Counted from the stretch's first letter, positions 35,469 through 44,499 are shown. The stretch: DNA of 64,000 nt from Streptomyces angustmyceticus (GCF_019933235.1 NZ_CP082945.1:7911501-7975500); one strand, 5' to 3'. The notes: generated by a model from the sequence alone, not told the origin. Program-made: numbers and translations.

Positions 35469-36362
35469 TCAGCAGCGGGCGTGGGCCGTGATGTCCGCGC
35501 TGAATTCGTCGACCATTTCCGGGGTGACGGTCGGCCGGCACTGGGCGATGGCGGCGAGATAGTCCTCGGTGCTCGCCCCGAGCCGGCCGGGTGCGCCCGC
35601 GCCGGCGCCGACCGCCTCCAGGTCCCGTTCGAAGGACGCCTGGGCGGCCACCCGGGCGGCATGCTCGATGTCGGCCGGGGTGAACAGCTCACTGGCCGCC
35701 ATCAGCGCCGAGACATCCACCTCGGCCCGGCCGTCCGTGTACCGGGACCAGATCGCCGACCGGGCCGCGGCGTCCGGCGTGCCGATCGGGATCAGGTAGT
35801 CGAACCGGCCGGGGCGCAGGAACGCCGGGTCGAGCGAGCGGACGGAGTTGGTCGCGCACACCAGCAGCCGTTCGTCCCGCTCCCGGAAGCCGGGTATGAG
35901 CTTGAGCAGCTCGTTGGTCACGCCGTGCAGCCCTCCCGGCTGCGCCGCCTCGCCCCGGACCGGTGCGATCTCCTCGACCTCGTCGATGAAGACGAGGACC
36001 CGCTCCAGCTCCGCGATCCGGGCGAACGCGCTGCGCAGGGCCGCCGCGAGACGGCTCACCCGCGCGGCGATCAGCCGCCGCTCCAGCTCCACCAGCAGCG
36101 CACTCGCCAGCCCCCGGCCGCGCCAGGCCGCCGAGATGGCGATCCGCATCACCCAGCCCCGCTCACCGGCCACACACGCGAGCGCCGCGCCGATCGGCAC
36201 ACCCTGGTGGACGGCCACCACGGCCGGCTGCCGCGAGGTCAGCGCGCTGATGCACTCGGCGAGCGAGAAGACGGACTCCTGCCCGAGTTCTGCCGTGGAG
36301 TCGATCAGGTGGACCACTTCGGCGAGATCGTGCTCGCGGTAGTCGTGGATGAGCCAGTGCAC
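35469..36362 (-). CDS. GNAT acetyltransferase-AAA ATPase fusion lacking the P-loop
   Basis: A 297-residue protein from GTG 36362 (GAGGGG upstream). Residues 1-102 are the first three-quarters of a GNAT domain, with the acetyl-CoA pyrophosphate motif in AAWRGRGLASALL. At residue 103-106 the sequence jumps to AAALRSAFARIAELERVLVF and continues with IDEVEEIAP (Walker B), CATNSVRSLDP (sensor 1) and AFLRPGRFDYLIP (Arg-finger region), then a helical lid. Walker A, the last GNAT strands and the linker are absent, so ATP binding should be lost. Intact relatives, from memory, carry a complete AAA module between these points. Either an internal in-frame deletion or a degenerate adaptor. Confidence 0.8.
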   Translation of the reverse strand: MHWLIHDYREHDLAEVVHLIDSTAELGQESVFSLAECISALTSRQPAVVAVHQGVPIGAALACVAGERGWVMRIAISAAWRGRGLASALLVELERRLIAARVSRLAAALRSAFARIAELERVLVFIDEVEEIAPVRGEAAQPGGLHGVTNELLKLIPGFRERDERLLVCATNSVRSLDPAFLRPGRFDYLIPIGTPDAAARSAIWSRYTDGRAEVDVSALMAASELFTPADIEHAARVAAQASFERDLEAVGAGAGAPGRLGASTEDYLAAIAQCRPTVTPEMVDEFSADITAHARC

Positions 36363-36666
36363 CGGTACCGCCCCTCATTGGTGATGGTGGTGATGTGGTG
36401 GCAGCGAGGCTAGGGGCGGCGGGGGAGCGGGTCCCGCTCCAACGTGAACAATCCGCGGCGCGCAAACGCTACGGTCCGTACGTAGCCGGATCCGCCGCGG
36501 GCGGGGTCGGCGCTCGGTGCCGGCGCACCCGAGAGATCCGGCCGGCCGATGGTCGACGAGGGCCGGCAGGAGAGCGGCGCGGCGCACCCGCGGCACCGCT
36601 CCCACCTGCGGTGACCGGCCGGAATCCGTTGGCTCGCCGGGCCCGCCCGATGGCATGCTGTGCGGC
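36363..36666. other. Divergent promoter region
   Basis: About 300 bases between divergent genes. Next to the GNAT-AAA start is a short CAC/CAT-type run (36378-36400). No gene is supported. Confidence 0.4.
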
Positions 36667-37395
36667 GTGAACGGTCCTGAGATCCATGTCAGCTTCGCTC
36701 CCGAGCTGCACCTGTTCGTTGCCTCGGAGTACTCCGCCGCCGGCCCCGCGCCCGTGGTGACCGATGGTTCATCGACGCTCGGCCATGTCGTCGAGTCGCT
36801 CGGTGTCCCGCTCACCGAGGTCGGCGGACTCGTCGTGGACGGGACCGAGGTCGCCGTCTCCCACGTCCCGGGGGCGGGCGAGAACATCGAGGTGCGGGCC
36901 GTCGAACGCCCGCAGCGGATCCCCGGCGCGCCGCTGAGGTTCCTGCTCGATGTGCACCTCGGCACCCTGGCGCGCAGGCTCCGGCTGCTCGGCGTCGACG
37001 CGGCCTACACCAACGAGGACCCCGGTGACGCGGCGCTGGCCACGCTCTCCGCCAAGGAGCAGCGGGTGCTGCTCTCCCGGGACCGGGGACTGCTGCGCCG
37101 CCGGGAGATCTGGGCGGGCGCGTTCGTCTACAGCGACCGCCCCGACGACCAACTCCGCGACGTGCTGGGCCGCTTCGCCCCCACGCTCGCCCCCTGGACG
37201 CGCTGCACCGCCTGCAACGGGCGGCTGGCCGACGCCGACAAGAACTCGGTCCGCGAGCACCTGGAGCACGGCACGCAGCGCACGTACGACGTCTTCGCGC
37301 AGTGCACCGCCTGCGGGCGTGTCTACTGGCGAGGGGCACACCACGCGCGGCTGGAGGCCATCGTCGAGAAGGCGCTCCGGGACAGCACGGCTTGA
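36667..37395 (+). CDS. Mut7-C ubiquitin/RNAse domain protein
   Basis: A 242-residue protein from GTG 36667; an ATG 12 bases upstream is also possible. Residues 1-80 form a ThiS/MoaD-like beta-grasp domain (GGLVVDGTEVAVSHVPGAGE). Residues 88-160 are the PIN-like Mut7-C nuclease part (RFLLDVHLGTLARRLRLLGV with the conserved Asp, VLLSRDRGLLRR). The tail has two CxAC zinc-ribbon pairs (TRCTACNGRL, AQCTACGRVYWRG). The domain order is standard for this bacterial family, thought to link RNA cleavage to a ubiquitin-like module. No partner is evident beside it. Confidence 0.9.
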   Translation: MNGPEIHVSFAPELHLFVASEYSAAGPAPVVTDGSSTLGHVVESLGVPLTEVGGLVVDGTEVAVSHVPGAGENIEVRAVERPQRIPGAPLRFLLDVHLGTLARRLRLLGVDAAYTNEDPGDAALATLSAKEQRVLLSRDRGLLRRREIWAGAFVYSDRPDDQLRDVLGRFAPTLAPWTRCTACNGRLADADKNSVREHLEHGTQRTYDVFAQCTACGRVYWRGAHHARLEAIVEKALRDSTA

Positions 37396-38346
37396 GGGGA
37401 GCGGGGCCGGCCGGCCCGCCGTATGCCATGGGACGGAGGCGACGGCCTGTCGGCTCGGCCCGTCGGCCGTACGAATTCCACACTTCGGGTGAGTTCCTTG
37501 GAATGCCCTTGAAGACCGCTTGAGGCACGGTTGGAGGGTCTTTGGAGTGTCCTTGGATTGCCTTTGGAGTGTTCTTGGAGTGCAATGAGCGCCTTTGAGT
37601 GACGGCCCGTGTGCGGCGGTCCCTGCGCGGAGACGGATTCCCTCGTTGTCGTGATCGGCCGCTGGTCGTGCGGCGAGGGCGCTGGTCCGGCTTCTGGGCG
37701 GTGACCCGTGGCGGCGCCGGCTGCGACGCGGCCGCGTCAACTCGCCCTCCGGCCGCGGGACATATCGCCCCGTCGCGTACCCCGGGGTGAGCCGAGCCGC
37801 ACCTTGGTCCCCGCGCCGCCGAAATCGTCCCGCTCGTCACGTAGCGGAGGACCTGGCAGCCCCTCTCTTGCCGAACAACCCACTGAAGAAGGGAAGTTGA
37901 GGGAATCCGGCAAAGATGGTGACGGAGGCGGGTTCCGCGCCGATCCGCCGGCCCCGCTCGTACGGCCGTGCCGCGTCCGGCCTCGAACACCCGTTGCCGT
38001 ACGCCGTCGTGTCGGCGGGTCACGGCGGCCCGCGCGCTCGTCGCGGCCCTCGGCGTGTCGCGGAGAGCCCGGCTCGCTGTGGGGGTTCCGGGCCTGGTCG
38101 TGGCGCCATGGAGGGCCCGCAAAAGCGCCTCTAGCCCACTCGTTGCGCGACACGCCGACGACGCGCGCCATCCAACGGGTGAATCCACCGGCTTCGGCCA
38201 CCCGAAGAGCCCACGGCGTCCCTCGAATGCGACGTTCTCCGGTGGTGCGAGGCCGCGATCCGGCTGACGGTGATCACGTCGCCACTGCGATCCGATGGCC
38301 GGCAAAGAGTCAGCCTTCGCAGTCGCGCCGAAAGGAACATGTCCCC
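37396..38346. other. 950-bp gap upstream of the surface-protein gene
   Basis: No gene supported on either strand. 37495-37605 carries an irregular repeat of about 11-12 bp (variants of CTTTGGAGTG and CTTGGATTG). The last 150 bases before 38347 must contain the promoter of the repeat-rich surface protein. Confidence 0.5.
37495..37605. repeat. Degenerate short tandem repeats
   Basis: Variants of TTTGGAGTG, TTGGATTG and CTTGGAATG recur six or more times in 110 bases with spacing of 10-14 bases. The spacing and sequence are too irregular for a CRISPR array or an iteron set. The run begins 100 bases after the Mut7-C gene. Confidence 0.4.
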
Positions 38347-39321
38347 ATGCGCACTGCTCGCACCCTGTTCGCCTCGGCCGCCATCACGGCGGCGCTCACA
38401 ATCTCCGCCCCCGCTGCGCACGCAATGATCACGGCGGACATTGCCTCGGACAGCACTACTTCCGTCAGCGACGACGACCACGGCAGGAACGGCAACGGCG
38501 ACCGCGATCACGGGCGCGGCGGCGACCGCGACCACGGCCGTGGCGGCGACCGTGACCACGGCCGTGGCGGCGACCGCGACCATGGCCGTGGCGGCTACGG
38601 CGACCGTGACCACGGCCGTGGCGGCTACGGCGACCGCGACCACGGCCGCGGCGGTGGCCGCGACAACTGCCGTGACAACGGCCGTGGCGGCTACGGCGAC
38701 CGTGACCACGGCCGTGGCGGCTACGGCGACCGTGACCACGGGCGCGGCGGTGGCCGCGACAACGGTCGTGACAACGGCCACGGTGGCTACGGCTACGGCG
38801 GCCGTGACAACGGCCGTGGCGGCTGGGGCGGCGACAACTGCGGCGGCGGCGACCGGCGCCCGAGCGGCGGTGTGCACACCGGTGGCGGCGCGCTGGCCAA
38901 GGTCGTCGTGGCCGACTGGGACCAGGGCAGCGGCTACGGTGACGACCACGACAAGCACGGGCGCGGCGACCGCGACCACGGGCGCGATGGTGGCGGCCGC
39001 GACGGTGGCGGCCGTGACAAGGGTGGCTACGGCGGCGGCCGGGACGGTGGCGGCCGCGATGGCGGCGGCTACGGCGGCGGCCGCGATGGCGGCGGCTACG
39101 GCGGCGGCCGGGACGGTGGTGGCTACGGTGGCGGCCGCGATGGTGGCGGCTACGGCGGCGGTGGCGAGCACCGCAGGCCGCACGGTGGCATCCACACCGG
39201 CGGTGGCGGCCTGGCGACCGGTGGCGGCATGGCTGCCGGCTCCGTGCTGATGCTCGGTGGTCTCGGTGCCGGTGCGTACATGCTGCGTCGTCGCAACAGC
39301 TCGGGCGCTGCGGCGGCCTGA
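38347..39321 (+). CDS. Repeat-rich secreted surface protein with C-terminal anchor
   Basis: 324 residues with AAGGAA upstream of the ATG. A Sec signal (ARTLFASAAITAALTISAPA) is cleaved after AHA. Residues 40-175 are about a dozen repeats of DHGRGG(YG)DR with His/Asp/Gly/Arg only; residues 200-275 are GGGRDGGGYG repeats. The motif HTGGGAL occurs after the first repeat block and HTGGGGL just before the end. The C-terminus is GGMAAGSVLMLGGLGAGAYM then LRRRNSSGAAAA: one membrane span plus a basic tail, the layout of a sortase substrate, but there is no LPxTG. The next gene is a class F sortase. It probably forms a charged, metal-binding surface layer. Repeat number will vary between strains. Confidence 0.8.
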   Translation: MRTARTLFASAAITAALTISAPAAHAMITADIASDSTTSVSDDDHGRNGNGDRDHGRGGDRDHGRGGDRDHGRGGDRDHGRGGYGDRDHGRGGYGDRDHGRGGGRDNCRDNGRGGYGDRDHGRGGYGDRDHGRGGGRDNGRDNGHGGYGYGGRDNGRGGWGGDNCGGGDRRPSGGVHTGGGALAKVVVADWDQGSGYGDDHDKHGRGDRDHGRDGGGRDGGGRDKGGYGGGRDGGGRDGGGYGGGRDGGGYGGGRDGGGYGGGRDGGGYGGGGEHRRPHGGIHTGGGGLATGGGMAAGSVLMLGGLGAGAYMLRRRNSSGAAAA

Positions 39322-39354
39322 TCCGGCTGCCCCATACGGGGGCCGCTGCGCTGT

Positions 39355-39387
39355 CGCGGCCACCGTTCCTCGTGGACGGTGGCCGCG
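39355..39387. terminator. Hairpin between surface protein and sortase
   Basis: CGCGGCCACCGT and ACGGTGGCCGCG form a perfect 12-bp stem with a 9-base loop, 34 bases after the surface-protein stop and 61 bases before the sortase start. It may terminate most transcripts and so keep sortase levels below substrate levels. Confidence 0.7.
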
Positions 39388-39447
39388 GCGACTGCATTAC
39401 CGATGGCCCCTACGTCTCGTCGCCCCGTTCATGAAAGGCACCTGCAC

Positions 39448-40146
39448 ATGACCGCCCAGCAGTCGCCCCAGCCGAATGCGAACCCATCCCGGACCGCCAA
39501 CTCGTCGCGCCCCGTCGGCCGCGGCCTGCTGTGGTCCGCGGGAGCGTTTCTGCTGGGCTCCCTCCTTGTCTACAACTCCGTGGACACGTCTGCGGACCCC
39601 AAGCCCCCCTCACGCCCCGCCGTGGCGTCCTCCGTCGCGCCACACACCTCCGCGGACCCGTCAGTGCCCGATCTGGCCCTGTCGCGTTCCGCCCCGAAGC
39701 GGGTGACGATCCCGCAGATCGCCGTGGACGCACCCTTCACCCAGCTGACCATCGGCCCGACCGGGCAGCTCAACGCGCCGCCGGCGGGCAACAGGAACCT
39801 CGTCGGCTGGTACAGGGACGGTGCGGCGCCGGGCGAGCGCGGCTCGGCGATCATCGCCGGGCACGTGGACACCAAGACCGGACCGGCGGTGTTCCTGCAA
39901 CTCGAATCGCTCAAGCCCGGCAACTCGATCAACATCACCCGTGAGGACGGCATCATCGCGACCTTCAGGGTCGACTCCGTCGAGACCTTCAGCAAGGCCC
40001 GGTTCCCCAACGACCGCGTCTACGCCGATGCCCCCACCGCGCAGCTCCGCGTGATCACCTGCGGTGGCGCATACGACAGGAAGGTCAGGGACTACGTCGA
40101 CAACATCGTGGTGTTCGCCCACCTCGCCTCGTACCGACACGTCTGA
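39448..40146 (+). CDS. Class F sortase
   Basis: 232 residues, GAAAGG upstream of the ATG. Residues 20-45 form an N-terminal membrane anchor (GRGLLWSAGAFLLGSLLVYN). The transpeptidase core has His139 in IIAGHVDTKTGPAVFLQLES, Cys205 in LRVITCGGAYDRKVRDYVDN and an Arg a few residues later. The signature AGHVDTKTGP...F and VITCGG are those of the class F group typical of actinobacteria. The enzyme should attach a nearby surface protein to peptidoglycan or release it. The upstream repeat-rich protein is the only candidate substrate in the window. Confidence 0.92.
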   Translation: MTAQQSPQPNANPSRTANSSRPVGRGLLWSAGAFLLGSLLVYNSVDTSADPKPPSRPAVASSVAPHTSADPSVPDLALSRSAPKRVTIPQIAVDAPFTQLTIGPTGQLNAPPAGNRNLVGWYRDGAAPGERGSAIIAGHVDTKTGPAVFLQLESLKPGNSINITREDGIIATFRVDSVETFSKARFPNDRVYADAPTAQLRVITCGGAYDRKVRDYVDNIVVFAHLASYRHV

Positions 40147-40224
40147 GACCGTCGTCCGGGGCGCCCAGCCGGGGAGGACTCTCCTCCTGGGCGTCCCGGG
40201 GTGACAAAGGATCCGTAGGACAAG

Positions 40225-40257
40225 CAGCCCAGGCCGAGAACTCGTCGGCCTGGGCTG
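40225..40257. terminator. Bidirectional terminator
   Basis: CAGCCCAGGCCGA and TCGGCCTGGGCTG form a perfect 13-bp stem with a 7-base loop between the sortase gene and the convergent MDMPI gene. A second, imperfect hairpin lies at 40155-40203. Confidence 0.75.
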
Positions 40258-40356
40258 TGGCGTGGGCGCGGGTGAGGGCGTCGACGAGGGGGTGGTCGGC
40301 TTCACCGCGCCGATTCTGCCGCGGCTGGACGAGACCCCGGCCTTCCAGCGCGGCCT

Positions 40357-41031
40357 TCACCCCTCCCTCCGGGCCTCCTCCTGCACGTTGCCGTACCAGC
40401 GCCATGCGGTGCGGCGGGGGCGCCCCGGCAGCTCGGCGCGCCCCGTGGCCCACAGCAGGGTGGGCCAGGGATCGGCGGCCTCCTGGACGTCGGGGAACAG
40501 CCGGACCAGCACGCGTGCGCACACGTCGGCGGGCGGGTTCCAGGCGAGCCCGAGCCCGGTCGCCAGGTCATGGGTGTGCACCAGGGTCTCCAGGGTGCCC
40601 ATGGCGGCGAAGCCCTCCGGGTCCGACACCCCGAACACATGATGGGCCCGCACCTGCGGCGACGCCGTACGCACCATGGCCACCAGCAGGGCGCCGCTCG
40701 CCTCCAGCACCTGCAGCAGCCCGGCAGGCCCCGCCGCGCGGTCGGCGTGCACGGCGTTCGCGGGACCCCCGGGCCGCCGACTCTGCCATACGAAGGGCAC
40801 ATTGCCCTCCAACGGCGGCCTCCGCGGGCCCAGTTGCACGGCGTAGGCGAAGAGATCGTCACTGAGGTGCTCGACGGTCTCCCAGCAGTCCCACTCCAGC
40901 GAGCCCGCCTTACCGTCCCACCCGGTCGGGGGAGCCGTGTGCAGTACGGCGACCGCGAGCTGCACGGCGCGGTCGAGATCGTCCGCGGCGACGGCGGACG
41001 ACGGGCATGCGGCTGCGGCTGATCGCGACAT
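40357..41031 (-). CDS. Maleylpyruvate isomerase-like (MDMPI/DinB) protein
   Basis: A 224-residue helical protein. [20 protein letters not shown]-type text near residue 50 ([20 protein letters not shown]) holds the first metal-ligand His of the DinB/MDMPI four-helix bundle, and [20 protein letters not shown] holds the others (HTHD). Such proteins use mycothiol as cofactor in actinomycetes for isomerisation or thiol transfer, or have unknown substrates. It is divergent from the hemC paralogue, with starts about 90 bases apart. Confidence 0.8.
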   Translation of the reverse strand: MSRSAAAACPSSAVAADDLDRAVQLAVAVLHTAPPTGWDGKAGSLEWDCWETVEHLSDDLFAYAVQLGPRRPPLEGNVPFVWQSRRPGGPANAVHADRAAGPAGLLQVLEASGALLVAMVRTASPQVRAHHVFGVSDPEGFAAMGTLETLVHTHDLATGLGLAWNPPADVCARVLVRLFPDVQEAADPWPTLLWATGRAELPGRPRRTAWRWYGNVQEEARREG

Positions 41032-41123
41032 GGGTGGACCGTACCTTGAGCACCGGGGGAGCGCGGGCGGAACGGGGCCCGATGGTGTCCGTGACAGGGG
41101 GCCTGACGGTCTATCGTGGGCCC

Positions 41124-42059
41124 ATGTCCGCCCCTGAACTCATCCGTATCGTCTCCCGCGACTCGCCGATGGCCCTGGCCCAGGTGGAGCGCGTCCGCGC
41201 CGAACTCGGCGCCCTCCATCCCGGCATCGCCACCGAGGTCATCCCGGTCAAGACGACCGGTGACCGCTGGATGGGAGCGCTGTCCCAGGTCGAGGGGAAG
41301 GGGGCGTTCACCAAGGAGGTCGACGCCGCCCTCCTGGCCGGCGAGGCGGACCTCGCGGTGCACTGCGTCAAGGACATCCCGGGCGACCGCCCGCTGCCGG
41401 CCGGCACCACCTTCGCCGCCTTCCTCGAACGCGATGACGTCCGGGACGCACTGATCCACCCCGGCGGACTCACCCTCGACGAGCTTCCCGACGGCACCCG
41501 GATCGGCACCTCCTCGGTCCGCCGGATCGCGCAGCTCGCCGCCTCCCATCCGCACCTGCAGTGCGTGCCGATGCGCGGCAACGCCAACCGCCGTATGGAA
41601 AAGCTCGCCGCGGGTGAGGCGGACGCGCTGCTGCTGGCCGTCTCCGGCCTGGAGCGGATCGGCCGTACGGACGTGATCACCCAGATCCTGTCGGTGGACG
41701 AGATGTGCCCGCCCATCGGCGCGGGTGTGCTCGCGCTCCAGTGCCGCGAGGGCGACACCGGCACCATCGACGCCGTCAGCGGCCTCGGCCACCCGCAGAC
41801 CTTCCAGGAGACCACCGCCGAACGCATGCTGCTGCACGTGCTGCAGGGCCACTGCAACAGCCCGATCGCCGGCTACGCCAAGACCGACCGCCGCGGCGAA
41901 CTGTCCCTGCGCGCCTGCGTGTTCACCCCCGACGGCAAAACGGTACTCAACGCCCACGAATGGGCCGGCCCGCTCACCCCGGAGACCCTCGGCACCTCCG
42001 TGGCCGTCGCCCTGCTCCGGCAGGGCGCCCGCGAGCTGATCGACGGGATTGCGCACTGA
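41124..42059 (+). CDS. hemC: Hydroxymethylbilane synthase paralogue
   Basis: 311 residues. [20 protein letters not shown] and [11 protein letters not shown] are the domain 1 signatures. [12 protein letters not shown] replaces the usual HSLKDLP but keeps Lys-Asp (the catalytic Asp), [10 protein letters not shown] keeps the Arg pair, and [11 protein letters not shown] replaces RGNVDTRL. Cys244 in [14 protein letters not shown] would bind the dipyrromethane cofactor, in an altered context. The enzyme polymerises four porphobilinogens. There are no other haem genes nearby, so it is probably the second copy known in several streptomycetes, with a possibly specialised role. Confidence 0.88.
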   Translation: MSAPELIRIVSRDSPMALAQVERVRAELGALHPGIATEVIPVKTTGDRWMGALSQVEGKGAFTKEVDAALLAGEADLAVHCVKDIPGDRPLPAGTTFAAFLERDDVRDALIHPGGLTLDELPDGTRIGTSSVRRIAQLAASHPHLQCVPMRGNANRRMEKLAAGEADALLLAVSGLERIGRTDVITQILSVDEMCPPIGAGVLALQCREGDTGTIDAVSGLGHPQTFQETTAERMLLHVLQGHCNSPIAGYAKTDRRGELSLRACVFTPDGKTVLNAHEWAGPLTPETLGTSVAVALLRQGARELIDGIAH

Positions 42060-42257
42060 GAACGGCTTTTCTGGCGGGCTGGGCGGCTCCGGTCGACTGC
42101 GGGAGGACCTGGCGGCCGAAGTCGGGGCGGAGGTCTCGGTGACCGGCCGGGGGCGGCCACCGGACCGCCCGTCCACCCCGGCCGCGGCCGAGGAGTTCGC
42201 GGCGCCGGCGGCCCAGAGGTCGTCCGGGCCGCATGCGCCACGCTGTTGAACCCGGCC

Positions 42258-42662
42258 CTACCGCCCCAGGGTTTCCGTCTCCCACGGCACGACGACCACC
42301 TGATCGTCGTCCTCGTAGATGACCCTTCCCGGGTTGGCGGACTCGATCCGCACGCACGGCACGTCGTGCGCGGCGAGCAGTTCCAGGTAGCCGTCCACCC
42401 GCTCGATGAGATGCACGGCCTGGGTCTTGAACCACGCCACCGCTCCCGGGTGGAGATCGCGGTCGTAGACCGTGGGATCGCGGTGTGACGGGTTGGTGTA
42501 GTGGGTGTCGTACCAGTCGTTGCCGGTGCGCCAGAAGCGGTACTGCTCGTCGGTCAACTCGCCCCGCCGGGCGAGGTCGTTGGCCAGGGCGAAGATGCCG
42601 GGGAAGTGCCCTCTCCGGCTGCGCGTCGTCCCCTGAAACCTTACGTATAACGCCCTGTCCAC
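42258..42662 (-). CDS. Conserved unknown protein, 134 aa
   Basis: GGAGGAG stands five bases before the GTG at 42662. The protein reads VDRALYVRFQGTTRSRRGHF, then RTGNDWYDTHYTNPSHRDPT, HPGAVAWFKTQAVHLIERVD and RVIYEDDDQVVVVPWE. It has many conserved-looking aromatics and a HxD/H cluster, so an enzyme or metal-binding protein is possible. I recall similar proteins only as uncharacterised in Streptomyces. No neighbour suggests a role. Confidence 0.7.
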   Translation of the reverse strand: MDRALYVRFQGTTRSRRGHFPGIFALANDLARRGELTDEQYRFWRTGNDWYDTHYTNPSHRDPTVYDRDLHPGAVAWFKTQAVHLIERVDGYLELLAAHDVPCVRIESANPGRVIYEDDDQVVVVPWETETLGR

Positions 42663-43050
42663 GAGATCTCCTCCACTGATGTGTCGAGCACCACTTCACC
42701 CGCTGTCCTCCCCGCGCTCAACTCGACTCAATTCGGCTCAACTCGGCGCGGTGTCGGGTGGCCGTGTCAGGCTGTCGGGGGAGGGGTGTGGGCGTTTGCG
42801 GGAGACCGTTCCGCCGGGTCGGTAGTGCGATTCGGACGTTCCTCCCTCAACGGTCTCGGGCTCTGGGATGATCTTTGCGTGCCTGCCGCGCTCATGACAC
42901 GATGTCCAGCGCCCACGCGGGGGAGCGGCGGTCGAGTGGGGACGGCCTCCCTTGGGTGCACCGAGTATTCCACTGTGGTGCTCCCTGCCTCCCGGAGCGG
43001 CGGGAACCTACCGAGCCGCCGTCACAATCACAAGGGAACCGGACACCGAC
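42663..43050. other. Gap upstream of a small gene
   Basis: 388 bases with no supported gene; frames that are open here have no start signal and odd composition. It contains promoters for the unknown gene on the minus strand and the 52-aa gene on the plus strand. Confidence 0.4.
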
Positions 43051-43209
43051 ATGAGCACCTCCACGCGCACCGCCAGCCCCACCCCCATCTACGAAGAGCT
43101 CGTCGAGGAGCACGGGGACATCCTCGCCGAGGCCCGCGAGGCCGCCGAGCGTTCCCAGCAGACGGCGTCCCAGGCGCTGGACTGGAGCGATCTGCGCCGC
43201 CGGCCGTGA
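43051..43209 (+). CDS. Small protein, 52 aa
   Basis: MSTSTRTASPTPIYEELVEE, then GDILAEAREAAERSQQTAS and LDWSDLRRRP. A disordered Ser/Thr leader, one long amphipathic helix and a short WSDL tail make a believable small helical protein. AAGGGA lies about 12 bases upstream. Related small proteins occur in actinomycetes without known function; binding to a larger partner through the helix is possible. Confidence 0.65.
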   Translation: MSTSTRTASPTPIYEELVEEHGDILAEAREAAERSQQTASQALDWSDLRRRP

Positions 43210-43353
43210 GGTGCGGTGGCTTGCCGACGGCCCTCGCCCCGGCTCGTCTTCCTTGCCCCGTTTCGGCGTCCCTCGACGGAACATGGTGAGTGAGAACGCT
43301 TCGGCCGGGGACGGGCGTCACGCAGCACTGCCCACCGCTCGATCCGTCTCGTC

Positions 43354-43698
43354 TCACCCGGGAAAAGCATCGACGAGTCGTGTCGGAGCTGCTTGTTTCC
43401 AGGAGTCCACGAGGATGTCCCGCAGCTCGTCCATGTCCTCCAGCTCGGCCAGCCGCACCCGCACCCAGGCGGAGGCGGCTTCGTGCGGCGGGACCCAGAA
43501 CTTCGCCGGTTCCGCGGCAATCAACTCCCGCCGCTCGTGAATCGGGCATCGCACGGCGAATGACGTCTCATCGTCGGGGATCGTGATGAACATCTTTCCG
43601 GCGACCCGGAATGTGGGCATGTCCCAGGCCACCTTCTCCACCGTTTCGGGCAGGGAAAGGGCGATACGGCGGACGTCAGCTGAATCGATCACGATCAC
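43354..43698 (-). CDS. MmcQ/YjbR family protein
   Basis: 114 residues from GTG 43698 (an in-frame GTG at 43692 is equally possible). IDSADVRRIALSLPETVEKV, then WDMPTFRVAGKMFITIPDDE, VRCPIHERRELIAAEPAKFW and VRLAELEDMDELRDILVDSW are the hallmarks of this DNA-binding-like (CyaY-fold) family. Molecular role not established. No operon partner: the K+ channel gene ends 137 bases upstream on the same strand. Confidence 0.88.
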   Translation of the reverse strand: MIVIDSADVRRIALSLPETVEKVAWDMPTFRVAGKMFITIPDDETSFAVRCPIHERRELIAAEPAKFWVPPHEAASAWVRVRLAELEDMDELRDILVDSWKQAAPTRLVDAFPG

Positions 43699-43835
43699 CA
43701 GCTTAGACGCGCGAGGACGGCGCCCTTCTGGGTTTCCTCGGCCGCGAGCCACTGTCTCCGGGCAGGGATCGTCACCAGTAACCGGGAAGCAAAGCCCGGC
43801 TCGGCCCGGCCCGGGCCGACGACCTCGTCCCTCGG

Positions 43836-44333
43836 TCAAGAGGGGGAGCGTGACCCCTTGTCCCGGATCAGGTTCTCGACGTGGTCGAAGCGCTCGTGCA
43901 GCGTGTGCAGCTCCGAGCGCAGCGCCTCCGCGTCCTCGCGGGCATGACTTCCCACGGCCTTGCCCATGCGGATCACGTCCTGCTCCGCGCGGCCGACGAA
44001 CCAGGTGGCAAGGGCGGCCGTGATGACCCCGAATGCCGTAATGGCGCTGAGCATCAGGAATGAGGCAATGATGCGGCCCCATAGCGTGACCGGATAGAAG
44101 TCCCCGTAGCCCACTGTGGTCGCCGTCTCGATCGACCACCACAAGGCCCTCGGATAGGACGTGATATTGGCGTGGGGCGCACCGGATTCGGCGACCACGA
44201 CCAGGGCGGCCCCGCCGAGAAGTACCGCGGTCATGACGAGGGTGACCCAGAACGCGGCTTGTGCGTGAAGCCGGCGCCACGATTCATTGCCGAAGAGGCG
44301 GTTCAAGACGGACAAGAGAAACGACGGCACCAC
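43836..44333 (-). CDS. Two-helix potassium channel
   Basis: A 165-residue protein. The first membrane helix is AAFWVTLVMTAVLLGGAALV, the pore helix lies around SYPRALWWSIETATT, the selectivity filter is TVGYGDFYP, and the second helix is IIASFLMLSAITAFGVITAA. A cytosolic helical tail follows (EDAEALRSELHTLHERFDHV), likely a coiled coil. The architecture is KcsA-like with one pore domain per subunit, so a tetramer is expected. No regulatory RCK domain is present. Confidence 0.92.
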   Translation of the reverse strand: MVPSFLLSVLNRLFGNESWRRLHAQAAFWVTLVMTAVLLGGAALVVVAESGAPHANITSYPRALWWSIETATTVGYGDFYPVTLWGRIIASFLMLSAITAFGVITAALATWFVGRAEQDVIRMGKAVGSHAREDAEALRSELHTLHERFDHVENLIRDKGSRSPS

Positions 44334-44499
44334 CGGGCGTCACCTTCCACTGCGGGTCTGGTGGGAAACCAGCCTTGAGCCATCGCTGACATTAACAGGG
44401 CCCAAGCCCATGCTCGGATATGTCGATGAGTGAAGCCGCGGAAGGCGTAGGGGAAGGAGAGGAGAAGGGTGGGCGGATATTTTCTCGACCTGGCCCTGC

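Noticed and set aside
36375-36400. His-tag-like CAC/CAT run before the GNAT-AAA gene
   Set aside because: It lies upstream of the supported GTG start and is not translated in the chosen frame; probably chance low complexity in the leader.
37495-37605. Possible CRISPR array or iterons
   Set aside because: Repeat unit only about 10 bases, irregular spacing, no conserved spacers and no cas or rep gene nearby.
38131-39363. 410-residue minus frame and overlapping plus frames in the Gly-rich surface-protein gene
   Set aside because: Codon repeats of the DHGRGG block keep all frames open; only the plus frame at 38347 has signal peptide, ribosome site and membrane anchor.
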